From: Haliclona indistincta
Taxonomy: Eukaryota; Porifera; Demospongiae; Haplosclerida; Chalinidae
DNA: 64,000 nt
Direction of reading: 5' to 3'
NCBI GenBank assembly: GCA_964017065.1
Contig: OZ024785.1
Span: forward strand, 9,999,086-10,063,085
This document shows positions 36,301-47,309 of this stretch, piece by piece. A model generated the notes under the pieces. The model did no database searches, was not told the origin of the DNA, and was given only the letters and a program-made list of their open reading frames with translations. The position numbers were made by a program, and so were the translations under genes. Numbering within the stretch: the first letter of the stretch is position 1; the number at the start of each line of letters is the position of its first letter.

Positions 36301-36529
36301 AATCTGTTGGTTACATTGTATACATGTTACCTAAAATTCCCTGCAATTCTCCAGTTTTCTGATTGTCTTTTATCTCTCGACCACTACATGCACACGTGAA
36401 AAAGGCGTGATCGTGAGAAACCTGTGCAAAAACACACTACCTCTCCTTTTTGAATTCCTGTAGTGCATTGCTGTACCCATGCTCATGCAGGTAGCGCCCG
36501 ATCAGACGAGTTACTTCGTGTTCTTCCAT
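33326..36529 (-). CDS. LisH and WD-repeat protein
   Basis: The start at 36529 gives MEEHEVTRLIGRYLHEHGYS with NALQEFKKE, a LisH dimerisation motif. Further exons give WD-repeat blades, for example VLWSQSGKCFVTGSYDKFVCIYK (about 35616-35530), DRIIMYSWTTGKQIANFY, CWDPSGNYIYS with SICVWEIRT (about 34900-34698), and the last exon (33424-33326) RDIHFCKEVGLLASCGFDG ending in a TVKLW blade. The splice 34698 to 33424 is phase 0 and rebuilds GHTGTVRDIHF. The GATA-finger gene lies inside that 1273-bp intron. WD proteins are interaction scaffolds. I cannot name the orthologue. A start further upstream in the same frame is possible. Confidence 0.85.
33600..34475 (-). CDS. GATA-type zinc-finger protein, intronless, nested
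   Basis: A 291-residue single-exon gene with start at 34475 and stop at 33600. Near residues 220-245 it has CASCKTRKTPLWRD...YCNACGIRYKK, that is C-X2-C-X17-C-X2-C with the TPLWR and CNACG signatures of GATA fingers, which bind WGATAR DNA. A second cluster follows (CPVC ... CCIC), a zinc-ribbon-like extension ending in GRR. Upstream is low-complexity Pro/Ser/Thr-rich sequence and an acidic patch. It lies in the last intron of the WD gene, on the same strand. Lack of introns among intron-rich neighbours suggests retroposition or intron loss. A GATA-like transcription regulator is the best call, and the orthologue is unclear. Confidence 0.85.
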   Translation of the reverse strand: MRCSGDAVATSEARIYCCDLAGNFRALIASTTDLSVMDYELPVSIPVKGLPLPLFFLDTPPTTPNSSYSCKSRQSSPLPPTPRTPRKPTVPRPSCDPSRIHQSTVIRFEMSTVGSGTPTLRITALTHGHSIDKVRRRLRWESETEVENECECEMPIKKAQNKLRRSERELGRTRYNADADDEMEIDDTGLSSPPYSPTESSSRAKTNKKKSAANFTNSSTKVKTCASCKTRKTPLWRDSEDGTPYCNACGIRYKKYRVRCPVCSYIPHKDENINNVCCICGADLVHTKGRR

Positions 36530-36597
36530 ACTCAGCGCTGCTGCTTGTCTAACTCCGCCCAGTGTAGCCACACCTCCAATCGCTGCAGCAGCTAAGT

Positions 36598-36648
36598 TTT
36601 AGCCTAGTACCTCGGCGCCAAATAGAGCGACTAGGTACTAGGCTAGCT
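36598..36648. repeat. inverted repeat upstream of the LisH/WD gene
   Basis: TTTAGCCTAGTACCT and AGGTACTAGGCTAGCT pair around about 20 nt. This may be a short MITE remnant or a cruciform between the 3' end of MRPL16 and the WD gene start. Confidence 0.7.
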
Positions 36649-36761
36649 AAGCTCAGCTTCTAAACTGCTTCAGCGAGACACTTTCTTTTGTAACTAGTGA
36701 CATTGCTTCTGTATAACTTATGTTTAGTAAAATATAACAGTATGTATTACAACATGTAGCA

Positions 36762-37352
36762 CTATTCAGGTTCTTCAGGTCTTTGGACAAATGCTACTCT
36801 AATAGGCAACTTGAGTTGTACAGCTCTGTGTGCTAGCTTGAGACTTGTGGTACAATCAAATTCAAATAGCATCTTCCCTGGTCTCACATGAGCGACATAA
36901 TGATCGACAGCTCCTTTTCCTTTGCCCATTCTAGTTCCGAGTGGTTTCTTGGTAATCGGAATGTGAGGGAAAACCATTCGATCAATGAAGGACCCTCTTC
37001 TGCCGATGGATCGCATCAGAGCCATACGAGCTGATTCCAACTGGTTTGCCTTGATCCTCCTGCCTTCTAAAGCATAGATACCAAACTGTCTACATTTTAG
37101 AGCTGGTGGCTTAGGTCTTTCTGCTGGTATAGCTGGTTTGACAGCTCGAAGATTCTTTTGCATCTTACGAAACTTCATCTTTCTCGGTTGCATTTCTAAT
37201 CCTCTTGTAACCACCTGTTAGTGAAATTTTGCGATAAACGTTTGATCGCAATTCTGTTATCATACCTGTCCCATTGGGTTAACATCTCGTGCAGGTAAGG
37301 CAGTAGGTCGTATGTGCTGGACCAAACTTTTCAACAAAGAGGCGAGCGCCAT
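36762..37352 (-). CDS. MRPL16: mitochondrial ribosomal protein uL16m
   Basis: A large-subunit mitoribosome protein near the peptidyl-transferase region. The two exons are 37352-37266 and about 37214-36762. The N-terminus (MALASLLKSLVQHIRP) is basic and amphipathic, as expected for a mitochondrial presequence. The core shows GIYALEGRRIKANQLESAR, then KKPLGTRMGKGKGAVDHYVA and VRPGKMLFEF, the classic L16 motifs. The stop TAG is at 36762-36764. It is divergent from CtIP with 57 bp between start codons. Confidence 0.96.
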
Positions 37353-37409
37353 TTCCACGTGTGCCCCGCCTAGCTGGAATATTTGGGCGCGGTAGCCACA
37401 CCCAGTACA
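37353..37409. promoter_or_regulatory. 57-bp bidirectional promoter with E-box
   Basis: Lies between the start codons of MRPL16 (-) and CtIP (+). It contains a palindromic CACGTG E-box at 37356-37361 and a GC-rich stretch, and lacks a TATA box. Transcription start sites must lie very near or inside the coding starts. Confidence 0.6.
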
Positions 37410-39738
37410 ATGGACGATGTCCACGTCTCCTTTGAACAAGCTGTGCAGCGACTTCTACACATGTATAACACAGAGCGTTCATGTAGGTCAGGTACAAGTA
37501 TGCATATACAATGGATTTTATTCCTCTATCAGGTCTTAGCAGTCAAATTACTGAGCTACAAGAGAGCTTAGCTAGTTATCAGGACCAGCTGGATCAGATA
37601 ACGCGGGAAAAGAACGAGCAGTATGTAAGGTAGAACGATGCTATGACTGATTTCATCCTCAAATCATCTGTGATATTTAGCCTGTGCAGTGTTGAGTGTA
37701 AACTGAAAAGAGCACGAGCCAAAATCATTTTACAGAAAGAGGAAAACGAGCAACTAAAGAATCTGTTATCTCAGTTGAGTTGTCATGCACAGCTGTCTCT
37801 AATGATTTGATTGTCGTGTTTTAGGCACGGCATAGTAGTACCATCCAAACAGTCTTTGTTGAACACTAGTATGCTGCAACCTTCAAATGGCGTCACTGTT
37901 AGCTGCACGGAGTCCAGTACTGCAGCTGTAGTGTCACCACACTCATCACCATCCACTCCTGGTATGGCTTCAATCAACAGTGCTTGCTGCTGATACTGAG
38001 CCATTCTGTTTTCAGGAAGGAAGAGCAAGTCCTTGCAGCTGCGACGACAAAGAAGAACTCCCAAAGGTGACACCAGTGGAGATTCCTTGCAGAAATCTCA
38101 CGAAACAACAATGGAGTCAATACTGAACAAATCTGACAACAGCATATTGACACAGGACATCTGTTTCACTGGAAATAATTTCACTGACAAGCATCCCTCT
38201 TCTTTAACTACAGAAATTGATGCTCTTTATGACCAAACAAGTAAATCCACAGAACAACAACAGGTTTCTAATATGCAGCTCATACCAACCCACCCTCGCA
38301 CCTCTGACAGTATGCTGGACATTACTGATCTACAAGATGATGCTTGGGATGGATCAGATCCTTCATCTCCTTCTCTACTCAGTCAACAAGGACCCTTACT
38401 GCCAACACCCCCTCCTTCTAGTACAACCTCCACTCCAGCTAGTACAGCAGCATCCCAACTTACGCAAGAAGTTGTGTTCATCTCCGCTGATAAAAATAGT
38501 TCACTTCTCCATAGAAAGCGGAAAGGACTTGTTGCGGATGACTTGTGGTTGCCTGTCGGTCGTCCCAGTATCACTTCTTCTACGCCTGCTTATGATAGAG
38601 CAGTCTCCTCTGCTAACAGTTTGACTATTGAGTCTCCATCTCATACAAAATCAATGCGGCATAATCATGTCATTCCTCCTACTCCTTGGCACAGGCCTGT
38701 TCGCCCATCCATGCTGTCGAATTTGCTATTAAGCGAAAGAAGAGAAGAGTTAAAGACTCCTAAAGATTTTGAGGAACAGCTGAGTGAAGAGATTCTTCCT
38801 CCTGTGGTAGCTGAAAGCTTAGCTCTAGATGGAGATGGAGACTATGAAGATGAGAGGTCTGAAGAGGAAATGGAGGAAGACCCTGAAATGACTCGTCCAT
38901 TTGTTGACACTCTGCACACAACAGTTGAAGATGCTGATGTGACCAGGAGTCTTATTGCTCCTATTTCCACTAAACCTGGTTCAACTGCCAATATTTCACC
39001 AAAATTTGCTCATACAATTCCACCTGTCACCACTCAGACATCTACAAGCACTGTAGCATCATCAAAAGTGAGATACTTGGATTTTGAACATAACATAATT
39101 TTGAGTCATTTCATTTTTAGGAGTCAGGTACTGGCAAAGCGAAGACTACATTGTAAGTCTAAAAAGAGAAAATCAGATTTTAACATAGTGTGTATTTTTG
39201 ATGTAGAACTGAGGGTCAGGTGCTGGCTAGGAACGCTGGTTTGCCTTCTTACAAGTGCAGTGTTGTGGTGCGACGAAGACAAGACAGAGCTAAACTAGAT
39301 GCCCAGGCCTGTCCTGAGTGTGAAGCTGTGAGTTATGTCGATTAATGTTGCTGTTAATTTGATGTCTTGGTCCATAATTTGTTACCTCTCGGGAAAGTCT
39401 TTATTATGTAATCAACTGCTTTGTCGCATCTGGTAAAGATATTTTGAGTATTAACACCTATAGTGCAACTTTTGGGGTCGCTGACGTAGCTGTACCATAC
39501 AATTATACTACTTTTCAGTAACTTTTAAAAAATTATACTACAACCTGCTACAACCTTTGTCAATTTTTGAGCTTTACATTAGAAATACATTTTTCCATCT
39601 CAGTGGTTCAGAGGGGATGACGGCATCCATCGTGACAAGAGACAACATCTGAAGCAAATATGCCGTCACAAACATCTCTATCCGCCCCCGGAATCAGACC
39701 CGACTTTCTGGGACATTAGTTTTCCTGACGAAGATTAA
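37410..39738 (+). CDS. RBBP8: CtIP/Sae2 DNA end-resection factor
   Basis: CtIP activates MRE11-RAD50-NBS1 for end resection in homologous recombination. The start at 37410 gives an N-terminal coiled coil (MDDVHVSFEQAVQRLLHMYN; LSSQITELQESLASYQDQLD; KLKRARAKIILQKEENEQL), the position of the CtIP tetramerisation domain. A long disordered middle with many S/T-P sites follows (38018-39068). The C-terminal Sae2 domain is spread over small exons: RRRQDRAKLDAQACPECEAW (39206-39328), then the last exon (39604-39738) with CRHKHLYPPP and FWDISFPDED, matching the family's CxxC...CRHR...FW..FP. Phases join at all traced sites. Confidence 0.92.
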
Positions 39739-39874
39739 TATTATTATTATTCACATAAATCATAGTAATTGTAAAGACAGCCATAGGAACAAAGAATACA
39801 CAATAGACTTGAAATTTCTTCTGCTGGGAATAAAATAAAATACATTGACAATAAAAATGACATTGTTGTAGTAA

Positions 39875-40470
39875 CTATATTTTTACATCATCCAGAGCCT
39901 CTCCAAGAGCTGTTGGATTGTCTAACTCAGCCAGTGACCTCAGTGCATGCTGAGCCCACTCTTCACTTCCTTCAAGACCACATTCACCATTCCAATGCGC
40001 CAAACTGAACTGCTGACTCTGAATATGGATAAGAAGAGATGCTGCTTGCATTCACATTCCCTCATTACCATGGTAACATCTCGAATCCATTTTCTCTCAC
40101 ATTTCCCCTCACAAACGGGGCAAAGTCTTCTCATAGCAAAACCTCCACACTCAGCACAGCCTGCAGTCCAATCACCATGGTACCAGCTGCATCCACAACT
40201 ATTATATTGAAATATCAAATAAATCCTCAAATTTGACCTACTTTACCTATGACATTTTTGCACATGCGCTTTAAATTCAGGAGAGCTTTTCAACGACTTG
40301 AGAGCTTCTTGTGTATCGACTGTAATTTGACGGTTGTACTCAGCCATTGACACTTGTAACGCATAACAATGAGCAGTGTCTCCATCATCAGGTGACTGCT
40401 TCGTGTGTGGTTTTTCTTCATCTATCATCATGTCTTCCTCGGACTCATCATCAGCAGTTGCCATGATCAT
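39875..40470 (-). CDS. small cysteine-rich protein, Pinocchio-like
   Basis: Three exons. 40470-40247 is acidic (ATADDESEEDMMIDEE), ending in KAHVQKCHR. The second (about 40201-40069) carries CGCSWYHGDWTAGCAECGGF, then LCPVCEGKCERKW and RDVTM. The third (about 40026-39875) has AHWNGEC and ends in GEALDDVKI. The pattern of paired cysteines with CAECGG...CP.C.G.C...W.RD.TMS resembles the zinc-binding domain I recall from Drosophila Pinocchio-type proteins, but this rests on memory. About 160 residues. Function unknown. It is convergent with CtIP, 137 bp apart. Confidence 0.7.
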
Positions 40471-40713
40471 ACCAGTGTTTATTCTAAGAAATTGAAATAG
40501 ATCGTCTATCACTTTGTGTGCTATAAGATAACTTTCCTTTTAAAGCAGTTAACATTATTACAATACAATTGTGCTAGTAATATCAACCCAGGTTATTATC
40601 ATAAATAATTAGATCACTTCTTAATTCTTGTGCCATCTTGCATCTCCCAGAACACATACAAGTACCCAAATGTTATAACTGTCCATAGTCAATGTAAAAA
40701 TGGTAGTAAAGTG

Positions 40714-41376
40714 TTAGTACGAAGGCCCATCCTCCAGAGCATCGTCTTCATCAACAGCATACTCGTCTCCGGGGTCAAAGTATGACTGCTGATAGTCTCC
40801 GGCTTCTTCCTCAACCTCTTCATCATACTCCTCCTCTGTTTCTCCCCCAGTCATCTCACCCTCACTGCCTGTCTGTTCATCCTTGTCCAGCTGCTCCAAT
40901 CGTCCAGTAACATCAACAGCTTTAGTACCAGCAGCACCTTCTATACCGGTCGAGACATTGTTTCCTGAAGAATATCGTTTTGATGTGGCAAGACGCTTTT
41001 TCTTTTTTGTGCTGCTCTGTATTTGGAGTTCTCTAGGAAGACTCTTCCAAATAGAAATATGTTCGGAAAAATGATTTGTTCCGTTTGACTGAGTGTATCT
41101 ATCTCGATAGCGTTCAATGGAGCCTGGTTTATCAGAGATTTCTGACTTCAAGAAGAAAGGAGATTGGCGCATAAACTGTCTCAGCCTTTGCTTGATGCAT
41201 AACAGGTCATGATCGGTCGGTGAAAGATCTAGTTCTAATGGCCTACGTACTCTGGGAGGATACAGAGGAGGCGGTTGAAGGATTGGTGGAGGAATACGGT
41301 CTCCTGGTTTTAACCCAATGGCTTCCAAGTTTCCGAAGCTTTTCCCTCTACCTCTTCCTCTACCTCGTCCGCTCAT
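40714..41376 (-). CDS. POLR3G: RNA polymerase III subunit RPC7
   Basis: RPC7 belongs to the Pol III subcomplex (with RPC3 and RPC6) needed for initiation. It is a single-exon gene of 220 residues. It starts MSGRGRGRGRGKSFGNLEAI, then PPPLYPP, LLCIKQRLRQFMRQSPFFL, IERYRDRY, WKSLPREL, and an acidic tail ending YFDPGDEYAVDEDDALEDGPSY. All follow the POLR3G/POLR3GL pattern (GRGR start, KPPPLFP, LKQELR...PYF, RYSKRY, RLPREM, YFDNGDDF). The start at 41376 is preferred over in-frame codons upstream because the family begins with the GRG run. Truncated copies occur at 45031-45267 and 47310-47574. Confidence 0.95.
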   Translation of the reverse strand: MSGRGRGRGRGKSFGNLEAIGLKPGDRIPPPILQPPPLYPPRVRRPLELDLSPTDHDLLCIKQRLRQFMRQSPFFLKSEISDKPGSIERYRDRYTQSNGTNHFSEHISIWKSLPRELQIQSSTKKKKRLATSKRYSSGNNVSTGIEGAAGTKAVDVTGRLEQLDKDEQTGSEGEMTGGETEEEYDEEVEEEAGDYQQSYFDPGDEYAVDEDDALEDGPSY

Positions 41377-41784
41377 TACTATCTCGCCAAGCACACAACA
41401 ACGAAATAACTCACCAACTACTGCGCCGCCATGTTTGATTTCCAGCCGTGACGTCACTGGCAGCATGGCAGGGTGGAGCTCGTGCATGCCGCAGAAGCTC
41501 TTGCTGCGCTCTGTAGTGCACAAGATGACTGGCACAACGGACAGAAGTTGTCAAATGTCCAACAATTCAGTACATACAACACGTTGCAACGACAGACAGG
41601 ATAAACCCTGCATTAGATATTTTTAAAACTTTAGCACATAATATTTTTGCCGAGTCCACATGTGAGTTATTATTTCAGTGGTTATAAATAGTCTGCAGGT
41701 ATAAATTAGAGGCGCAAATCACGTTTTAGTCATTTTTTCTCTATCCTCTCTCCTAAAGTCGAAAACGAACAGTTGTCGGTTGCA
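41377..41784. promoter_or_regulatory. divergent promoter region POLR3G / regucalcin-like 1
   Basis: 408 bp. On the + side TATAAATA at 41683-41690 lies 95 bp before the regucalcin-like ATG. This region is copied with both gene ends at 45268-45600 and 47575-47977. Confidence 0.6.
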
Positions 41785-42945
41785 ATGTCATCGCGGAAAA
41801 GCATTAAGATAAAGACGGATTGTGCTCCTTGCGTTGGTGTCGTTTCGATGATCCTTAATTCGAAATCTACTGGTGCTGACAGCCCGTACTACGACCATTG
41901 CAAGGACGAGCTGATTTGGGTCGACTCTAAAGAGAATACTCTCAATTTTCTGGATAAGAAAGATTGGGGAAACCGCAGCATTGGTCTGGTGGCAGGAGTA
42001 GGATCAGCCATACCGTGCGAAGGCGAGGAGAACCAGCTAGTTGCGACTACTACCGGGAAGGACATCTGCCTCATCGAAAAACCTTCCGGTAACACTGCGT
42101 ATTTTCAGCTAGCTGCATGCATGCAAAGAATGTAGCTCGCAAATACCCATATTTTTGTGAAGCTGAAGTGCATGTTGCGATTCACTGCCACATTAACACC
42201 ATTGTACATCTTCGTTCACAGGTTTTCTACGTCACTTGCAACATGTTGACCAGCCAGACGGTTTGACCGGCGGGAAGTGTGACCGACTTGGAAGGCTGTG
42301 GTTTGGTACTAGGCCGAAATCTGCGTCTAAAACAGCAAGCCTCTACAGCTACAATGGCGGTATGTAATTCTTACAAATGCATGGGAAAAGACATGTGCTA
42401 GAATGGGTGTGAATATTATTGTGACATTTGATTTCTCCTTTACTACAGTCATCCTTGAGCAGCACAAGATCTCCGACATCAGTGTATGTCAAGCAGTTGA
42501 TTGGAGTCCAGACTACTCCAAAATGTTTGTGACTGATTCAGGCAGCCGAAAAATATTCTCCTTTGATTTCGATGAGTCTGTTGGGAGAATTATGAATCAG
42601 AGGGTACTTGTGAATTACAAAAAGGAGAAGCTTGGTGTGCCCTACGGGTTGGCAGTTGATGTTCAAGGCAGGTTGTGGGCAACTGGTTGTTATGATGGGA
42701 GGATTTACTGTTGGGATCAGTTTACTGGAGAGATGCTAGCGTATGTTGAAATTCCTTCAAGATGCGTCTCAGCTTGTTGCTTTGGAGGCCCTGATTATGA
42801 CAAGCTATTTGTAACCAGTTTTTCACTCGGGACTGATGCTAAAAATAAGATCAGGCGTTATCACCGCCCTGGGGCTATCTTCGTTGTCCAAGATCTGGAC
42901 ACTTGCGGACAACCGGCAAACAAATTTGTAAAGAATAGCTGGTGA
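41785..42945 (+). CDS. regucalcin/SMP-30 family beta-propeller protein, copy 1 (intact)
   Basis: SMP-30/gluconolactonase-type six-bladed propeller. Three exons (41785-42088, 42222-42359, 42449-42945) join in phase to 312 residues, close to human regucalcin (299). Landmarks are GKCDRLGRLWFGT, DWSPDYSKMFVTDS, YGLAVDVQGRLWATGCYDGR and CCFGGPDYDKLFVTS. The known metal ligands are changed: Glu in GESP is Asp (GADSP), Asn of NGLDWS is replaced (CQAVDWS), and Asp of PDG is Tyr (VPYG). Lactonase or calcium-linked activity may therefore be lost or altered. There is no signal peptide, so it is probably cytosolic. Head-to-head with POLR3G. Confidence 0.9.
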
Positions 42946-43439
42946 AGAGATTGGACTCAGTGTTGCATGCTCATTATATAATTATTGTAGTAGTTAATCA
43001 CTCAGTGTGATTAGTAGCCTTAGTTTGTTTTGTTCTGTAGTAATCAATATGTATTGTCTTGTTTCGTAGTGCCCCAAAAATTTTTTTGCTACTTAAATTG
43101 AGTATAATTAGGGGATAAAGAGGGGATGGCTAATGAATCAATGACATCATAGATCGAAGGCAACTGCATGTACATAATATCTCTTAGTAACACATCAACT
43201 TCAGTTGGCTTAAGAAACATAATCCATCGAAGCACTGTTCTAAGTAGCTCTGAAGAAACGCAGACAAGGAAAGCGGTGTTACTATGTGAAGTATAACCAT
43301 GACTGTGTAGTTTTGTAATTATTATTATAAGGAGTCAAGAATAAACTATTTTACCTGACCAACTTCAAGAATTGTAAAACATTTCTTTTGATTATGATAG
43401 ATGGTGTCTGTTGATATCAAAAGCAAGCTACATGTGCTA

Positions 43440-44213
43440 CAACAGGAAGACCTATCAATGTGATTGAGAGAAGCTTAGTTAGCCTGATCTCCGCTGCTGT
43501 GTCTCAGTATTTTTGCAGCACTAACTATTGGTTAGATGCTGAGAACATGGTCACCACCAGGTACTGTATTTGTTGCGGATATTCATCGAAGTCACTATGG
43601 CGGTATGTACCTCAATAGTTGATCAATAATTGTAATTCTTACAAATGCATGTGAAAAGACATGTGCTAGAATGGGTGTGAATAATAATTATTGTGACATT
43701 TGATTTCTTCTTTTACTGCAGTCATCCTTGAGCAGCACAAGATTACTGACATCAGTGTCTGTCAAGCAGTTGATTGGAGTCCAGACTACTCGAAAATGTA
43801 TGTGACTGATCCAGGCAGCGGAAAAATATTCACCTTTGATTGTGAGGAGTCTGTTGGGAGAATTAAGAATCAGAGGGCACTTGTAAATTACAAAACGGAA
43901 AAGCTTTGTGTTCCGTACAGGTTGGCAGTCGATGTTGAAGGCAGGTTGTGGGCAACTGGGTGCTATGATGGAAGGATCTATTGTTGGAATCAATTTAGTG
44001 GGGAGATGCTTGCCTACGTGGAAATCCCTTCTAGATGCGTTTCATCTTGTTGCTTTGGAGGTCCCGAGTATGACAGACTATTTGTTACCAGTTTTGCACT
44101 TGGGACTGATGCCCAAGATCAGGCGTTATCACAGCCCCGGGGCTATCTTCGTTTTCCAAGATCTGAACACTAGTGGACAACCGGCAAACAAATTTGTAAA
44201 GCATAGTTTGTGA
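43440..44213 (+). pseudogene. regucalcin-like copy 2, exon 3 only, frameshifted
   Basis: 43722-44213 is homologous to exon 3 of copy 1. Relative to copy 1 it has a 5-bp deletion after GTDA (near 44110), so the frame breaks before the conserved RRYH...GAIF segment. Exons 1 and 2 and a promoter are missing. The upstream 43440-43690 segment is the same flank that precedes copy 5. Confidence 0.85.
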
Positions 44214-45030
44214 AGAGAGTTTAAGTGTTGCATGCTCATTATATATTGTAGTAGTTAATCACTCAGTGTGATTAGTAGCCTTAGTTTGTTTTGTTCTGTA
44301 GTACTCTATATGTATTGTCTTGTTTCGTAGTGCCCCCAAAATTTTTTTGCTACTTAATTTGACTATAATTAGGGGATAAAGAGGGGATGGCTGATGAATC
44401 AATGACATCATAGATCGAAGGCAACTGCATGTACATAATATCTCTTAGTAACACATCAACTTCAGTTGGCTTAATAATTTATTATTCAAAACATAATCCA
44501 TGAAGCACAGTTCCCAGTAGCTCTGAAGAAACACAGACAAGGAAAGCAGTGTTCTATGTGAAGTAGAATAATAACAATGACTGTGTAATTCTGTAATAAG
44601 AAGTTCAGAATAAATTATACCTGACCAACTTCAGGAATTGTAAAAATAATTCTTCTTTTGATTATGATAGGGTGTTGATATCAAAAGCAAGCTGGTTAAT
44701 TGCTACAACATAAAATCTTATCAATGGGATCAAGAAGCTTAGTTAGCCTGCATGATCTCCGCTGCTGTGTCTCAGTATTTTTGCAGCACTGGCTATTCTA
44801 TTGGTTAGATGCTGAGAACATGATCAAGCGATGTCACCACCAGGTGCTGTATTTGTTGCTGATACTTCATCGAAGTCACTAGTCTTGTTTTCTTCTTGAA
44901 ACATGGATTCTAAATCGCTTTATGCTGCTAGTACTGCTGTAGACAAACTCTGTGTGCTTGTATTAGCCAACAACATGTATGAGGAGGAGGGGCTGTTTGG
45001 TGGATCGAGAATTCAATGGAGCCTGGTTTA

Positions 45031-45267
45031 TCAGAAATTTCTCTTTTCTGACTTCAAGAGGAAAGGAGATTGGCGCAAAAATTGTCTCGGCTTTTGCTTG
45101 ATGCATAACAGGTCATGATCGGTCTGTGAAAGACCTAGCCTACGTACTCTGAGTCTGGGAGAATACAGAGGAGGCGGTTGAAGGATCGGTGGAGGAATAC
45201 GGTCTCCTGGTTTTATGCCAATGGCTTCCAAGTTTCCAAAGCTTTTACCTCTACCTCGTCCGCTCAT
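45031..45267 (-). pseudogene. truncated POLR3G copy 2
   Basis: Homologous to the first about 80 codons of POLR3G (GRGKSFGNLEAI, then ILQPPPLY, HDLLCIKQK, QSPFLLKSE). It has small deletions and then diverges, lacking the acidic C-terminal two thirds. Confidence 0.85.
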
Positions 45268-45609
45268 TACTATCTCGCCAAGCACACAACAACGAAATAA
45301 CTCACCAACGACTGCGCCGCCATGTTTGATTTCCAGCCGTGACTTTACTGTACTGGCAGCATGGCAGGGTGGAGCTCGTGCATGCTGCAGAAGCTCTTGC
45401 TGCGCTCTGCAGTGCACAAGATGGCTGCACGACGGACAGAAGCTATCAAATGTCCAACAATTCAGTGCATACAACACTTTGCAGCGACAGACAGGATAAA
45501 CACCTGCATTAGATATTTTTAAAACTTTAGTACATAATTTTTTACCGAGTCCACATGTGAGTTATTATTTTCAGTGGTTATAAATAGTCTGCAGGTAATA
45601 ATTAGAGGC

Positions 45610-45818
45610 GCAAATCATGTTTTTGTCACTATCTTCGGCTTCAGTTCCGAAGTGGGAGTGGCCAAATTAGAGTTTAGTACATGGTCGTAAACTTGAGGAA
45701 AAAACAGCACTAGTTTGGAACAGCTAGCGTACTGCATGTTGTAGAAAATCGCAAGACAAACTGTCAGTTTAGAGCAAGTCAAATTTTTGTCAAAATAATT
45801 CAGTAACTAAAGGGTTAA
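45610..45818. mobile_element. 3' remnant of a piggyBac-like element in the copy 3 locus
   Basis: Foreign sequence replaces exon 1 of the regucalcin-like copy. It ends in CTAAAGGGTTAA, after which homology to intron 1 of copies 1 and 4 resumes exactly (TTAACACCATTG). Copies 1 and 4 have a bare TTAA at this point, the piggyBac target. The left end of the element is missing. Confidence 0.65.
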
Positions 45819-45835
45819 CACCATTGTCCGGCCAC

Positions 45836-46530
45836 ATGTTGATCAGCCAGACGTTCAGTTCACCGGCGGGAAGTGTGACCGACTTGGAAGGCTGTGGTTT
45901 GGTACTAGGCCGAAATCAGCGTCTAAACAGCAAGCCTCTACAGCTACAATGGCGGTATGTACCTCAATAGTTGATCAATTCTTACATGTGCTAGAATGGG
46001 TGTGAATGACATTTGATTTCTCCTTTACTACAGTCATCCTTGAGCAGCACAAGATCTCCGACATCAGTGTATGTCAAGCAGTTGATTGGAGTCCAGACTA
46101 CTCGAAAATGTACATGACTGATTCAGTCAGCCGAAAAATCTTCTCCTTTGATTTTGATGAGTCTGTTGGAAGAATTATGAATCAGAGGGTACTTGTGAAT
46201 TACAAAAGGGAGAAGCTTGGTGTGCCCTACGGGTTGGCAGTCGATATTGAAGGCAGGTTGTGGGCAACTGGGTGCTATGATGGGAGGATCTATTGTTGGA
46301 ATCAGTTTACTGGGGAGATGCTTGCATATGTGGAAATTCCTTCCAGATGTGTCTCAGCTTGTTGTTTTGGAGGCCCTGAATATGACAAGCTATTTGTCAC
46401 CAGTTTCGCACTTGGGACTGATGCTGAAAATAAGATCAGGCGTTATCACCGCCCCGGGGCTATCTTCGTTGTCCAAGATTTGAACACCAGAGGACAACCA
46501 GCAAACAAATTTATAAAGCATAGCTTGTGA
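45836..46530 (+). pseudogene. regucalcin-like copy 3, exon 1 lost
   Basis: Exon 2 homology (45836-45954) has substitutions around GACGTTCAG and a 1-nt deletion in GTCTAAACAGC, shifting the frame. Exon 3 (46034-46530) is still open and close to copy 4 (KMYMTDSVSRKIFSFDFDES). Exon 1 is replaced by the piggyBac-like remnant. It may have died recently, given the intact third exon. Confidence 0.85.
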
Positions 46531-46666
46531 AGAGAGTTTAAGTGTTGCATGCTCACTATATATTGTAGTAGTTAATCACTCAGTGTGATTAGTAGCCTTA
46601 GTTTGTTTTGTTCTGTAGTAATCAATAATGTATTGTCTTGTTTCGTAGTGCCCCCCAAAATTTTTG

Positions 46667-46852
46667 CTACTTAATTTGAGTATAATTAGGGGATAAAGAG
46701 GGGATGGCTGATGAATCAATGATGTCATAGATCGAAGGCAACTGCATGTACATACTATCTCTTAGTAACACATCAACTTCCGTTGGCTTAATAATATTCA
46801 ACACATAATCCATGAAGCACTGTTCCAAGTAGCTCTGAAGAAACACAGACAA
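46667..46852 (-). other. conserved open frame in the duplicated downstream segment
   Basis: The reverse strand below each regucalcin-like copy reads SYLEQCFMDYVLNIIKPTEV, then DVLLRDSMYMQLPSI. It is open here, at 49265-49450 and in altered form at 50486-50707, but frame-broken below copies 1 and 2 (43090-43270, 44350-44540). A possible acceptor precedes SYLEQ. It could be an old exon carried by the duplication. I see no other exons. Confidence 0.3.
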
Positions 46853-47309
46853 GGAAAGCGTTGGTACTATATGAAGTAGAATACATAATAACCATGACTG
46901 TGTAATTTTGTAATTATTATTATAAGGAGTCCAGAATAAACTATAATTGACCTGACCAACTTCAGAAATTGTAAAAAATTTCTTTTGATTATGATAGACT
47001 GGTGTCTGTTGATATCAAAAGCAAGCTGGTTGCTACAACAGGAAATCCTATCGATGTGATCAAGAGAAGCTTAGTTAGCCTGCATGATCTCCGCTGCTGT
47101 GTCTCGGTATTTTTGCAGCACTGGCTATTGGTTAGATGCTGAGAACATGGTCAAGCGATGTCATCACCAGGTGCTGTATTTGTTGCTGATACTTCATCGA
47201 AGTCACTAGTCTTGTTTTCTTCTTGAAACATGGATTCTAAATCGCTGCATGCTGCTAGTACTGCTGTAGACAAACTCTATGTGCTTGTGTTAGCCACAAA
47301 CATGTATGC

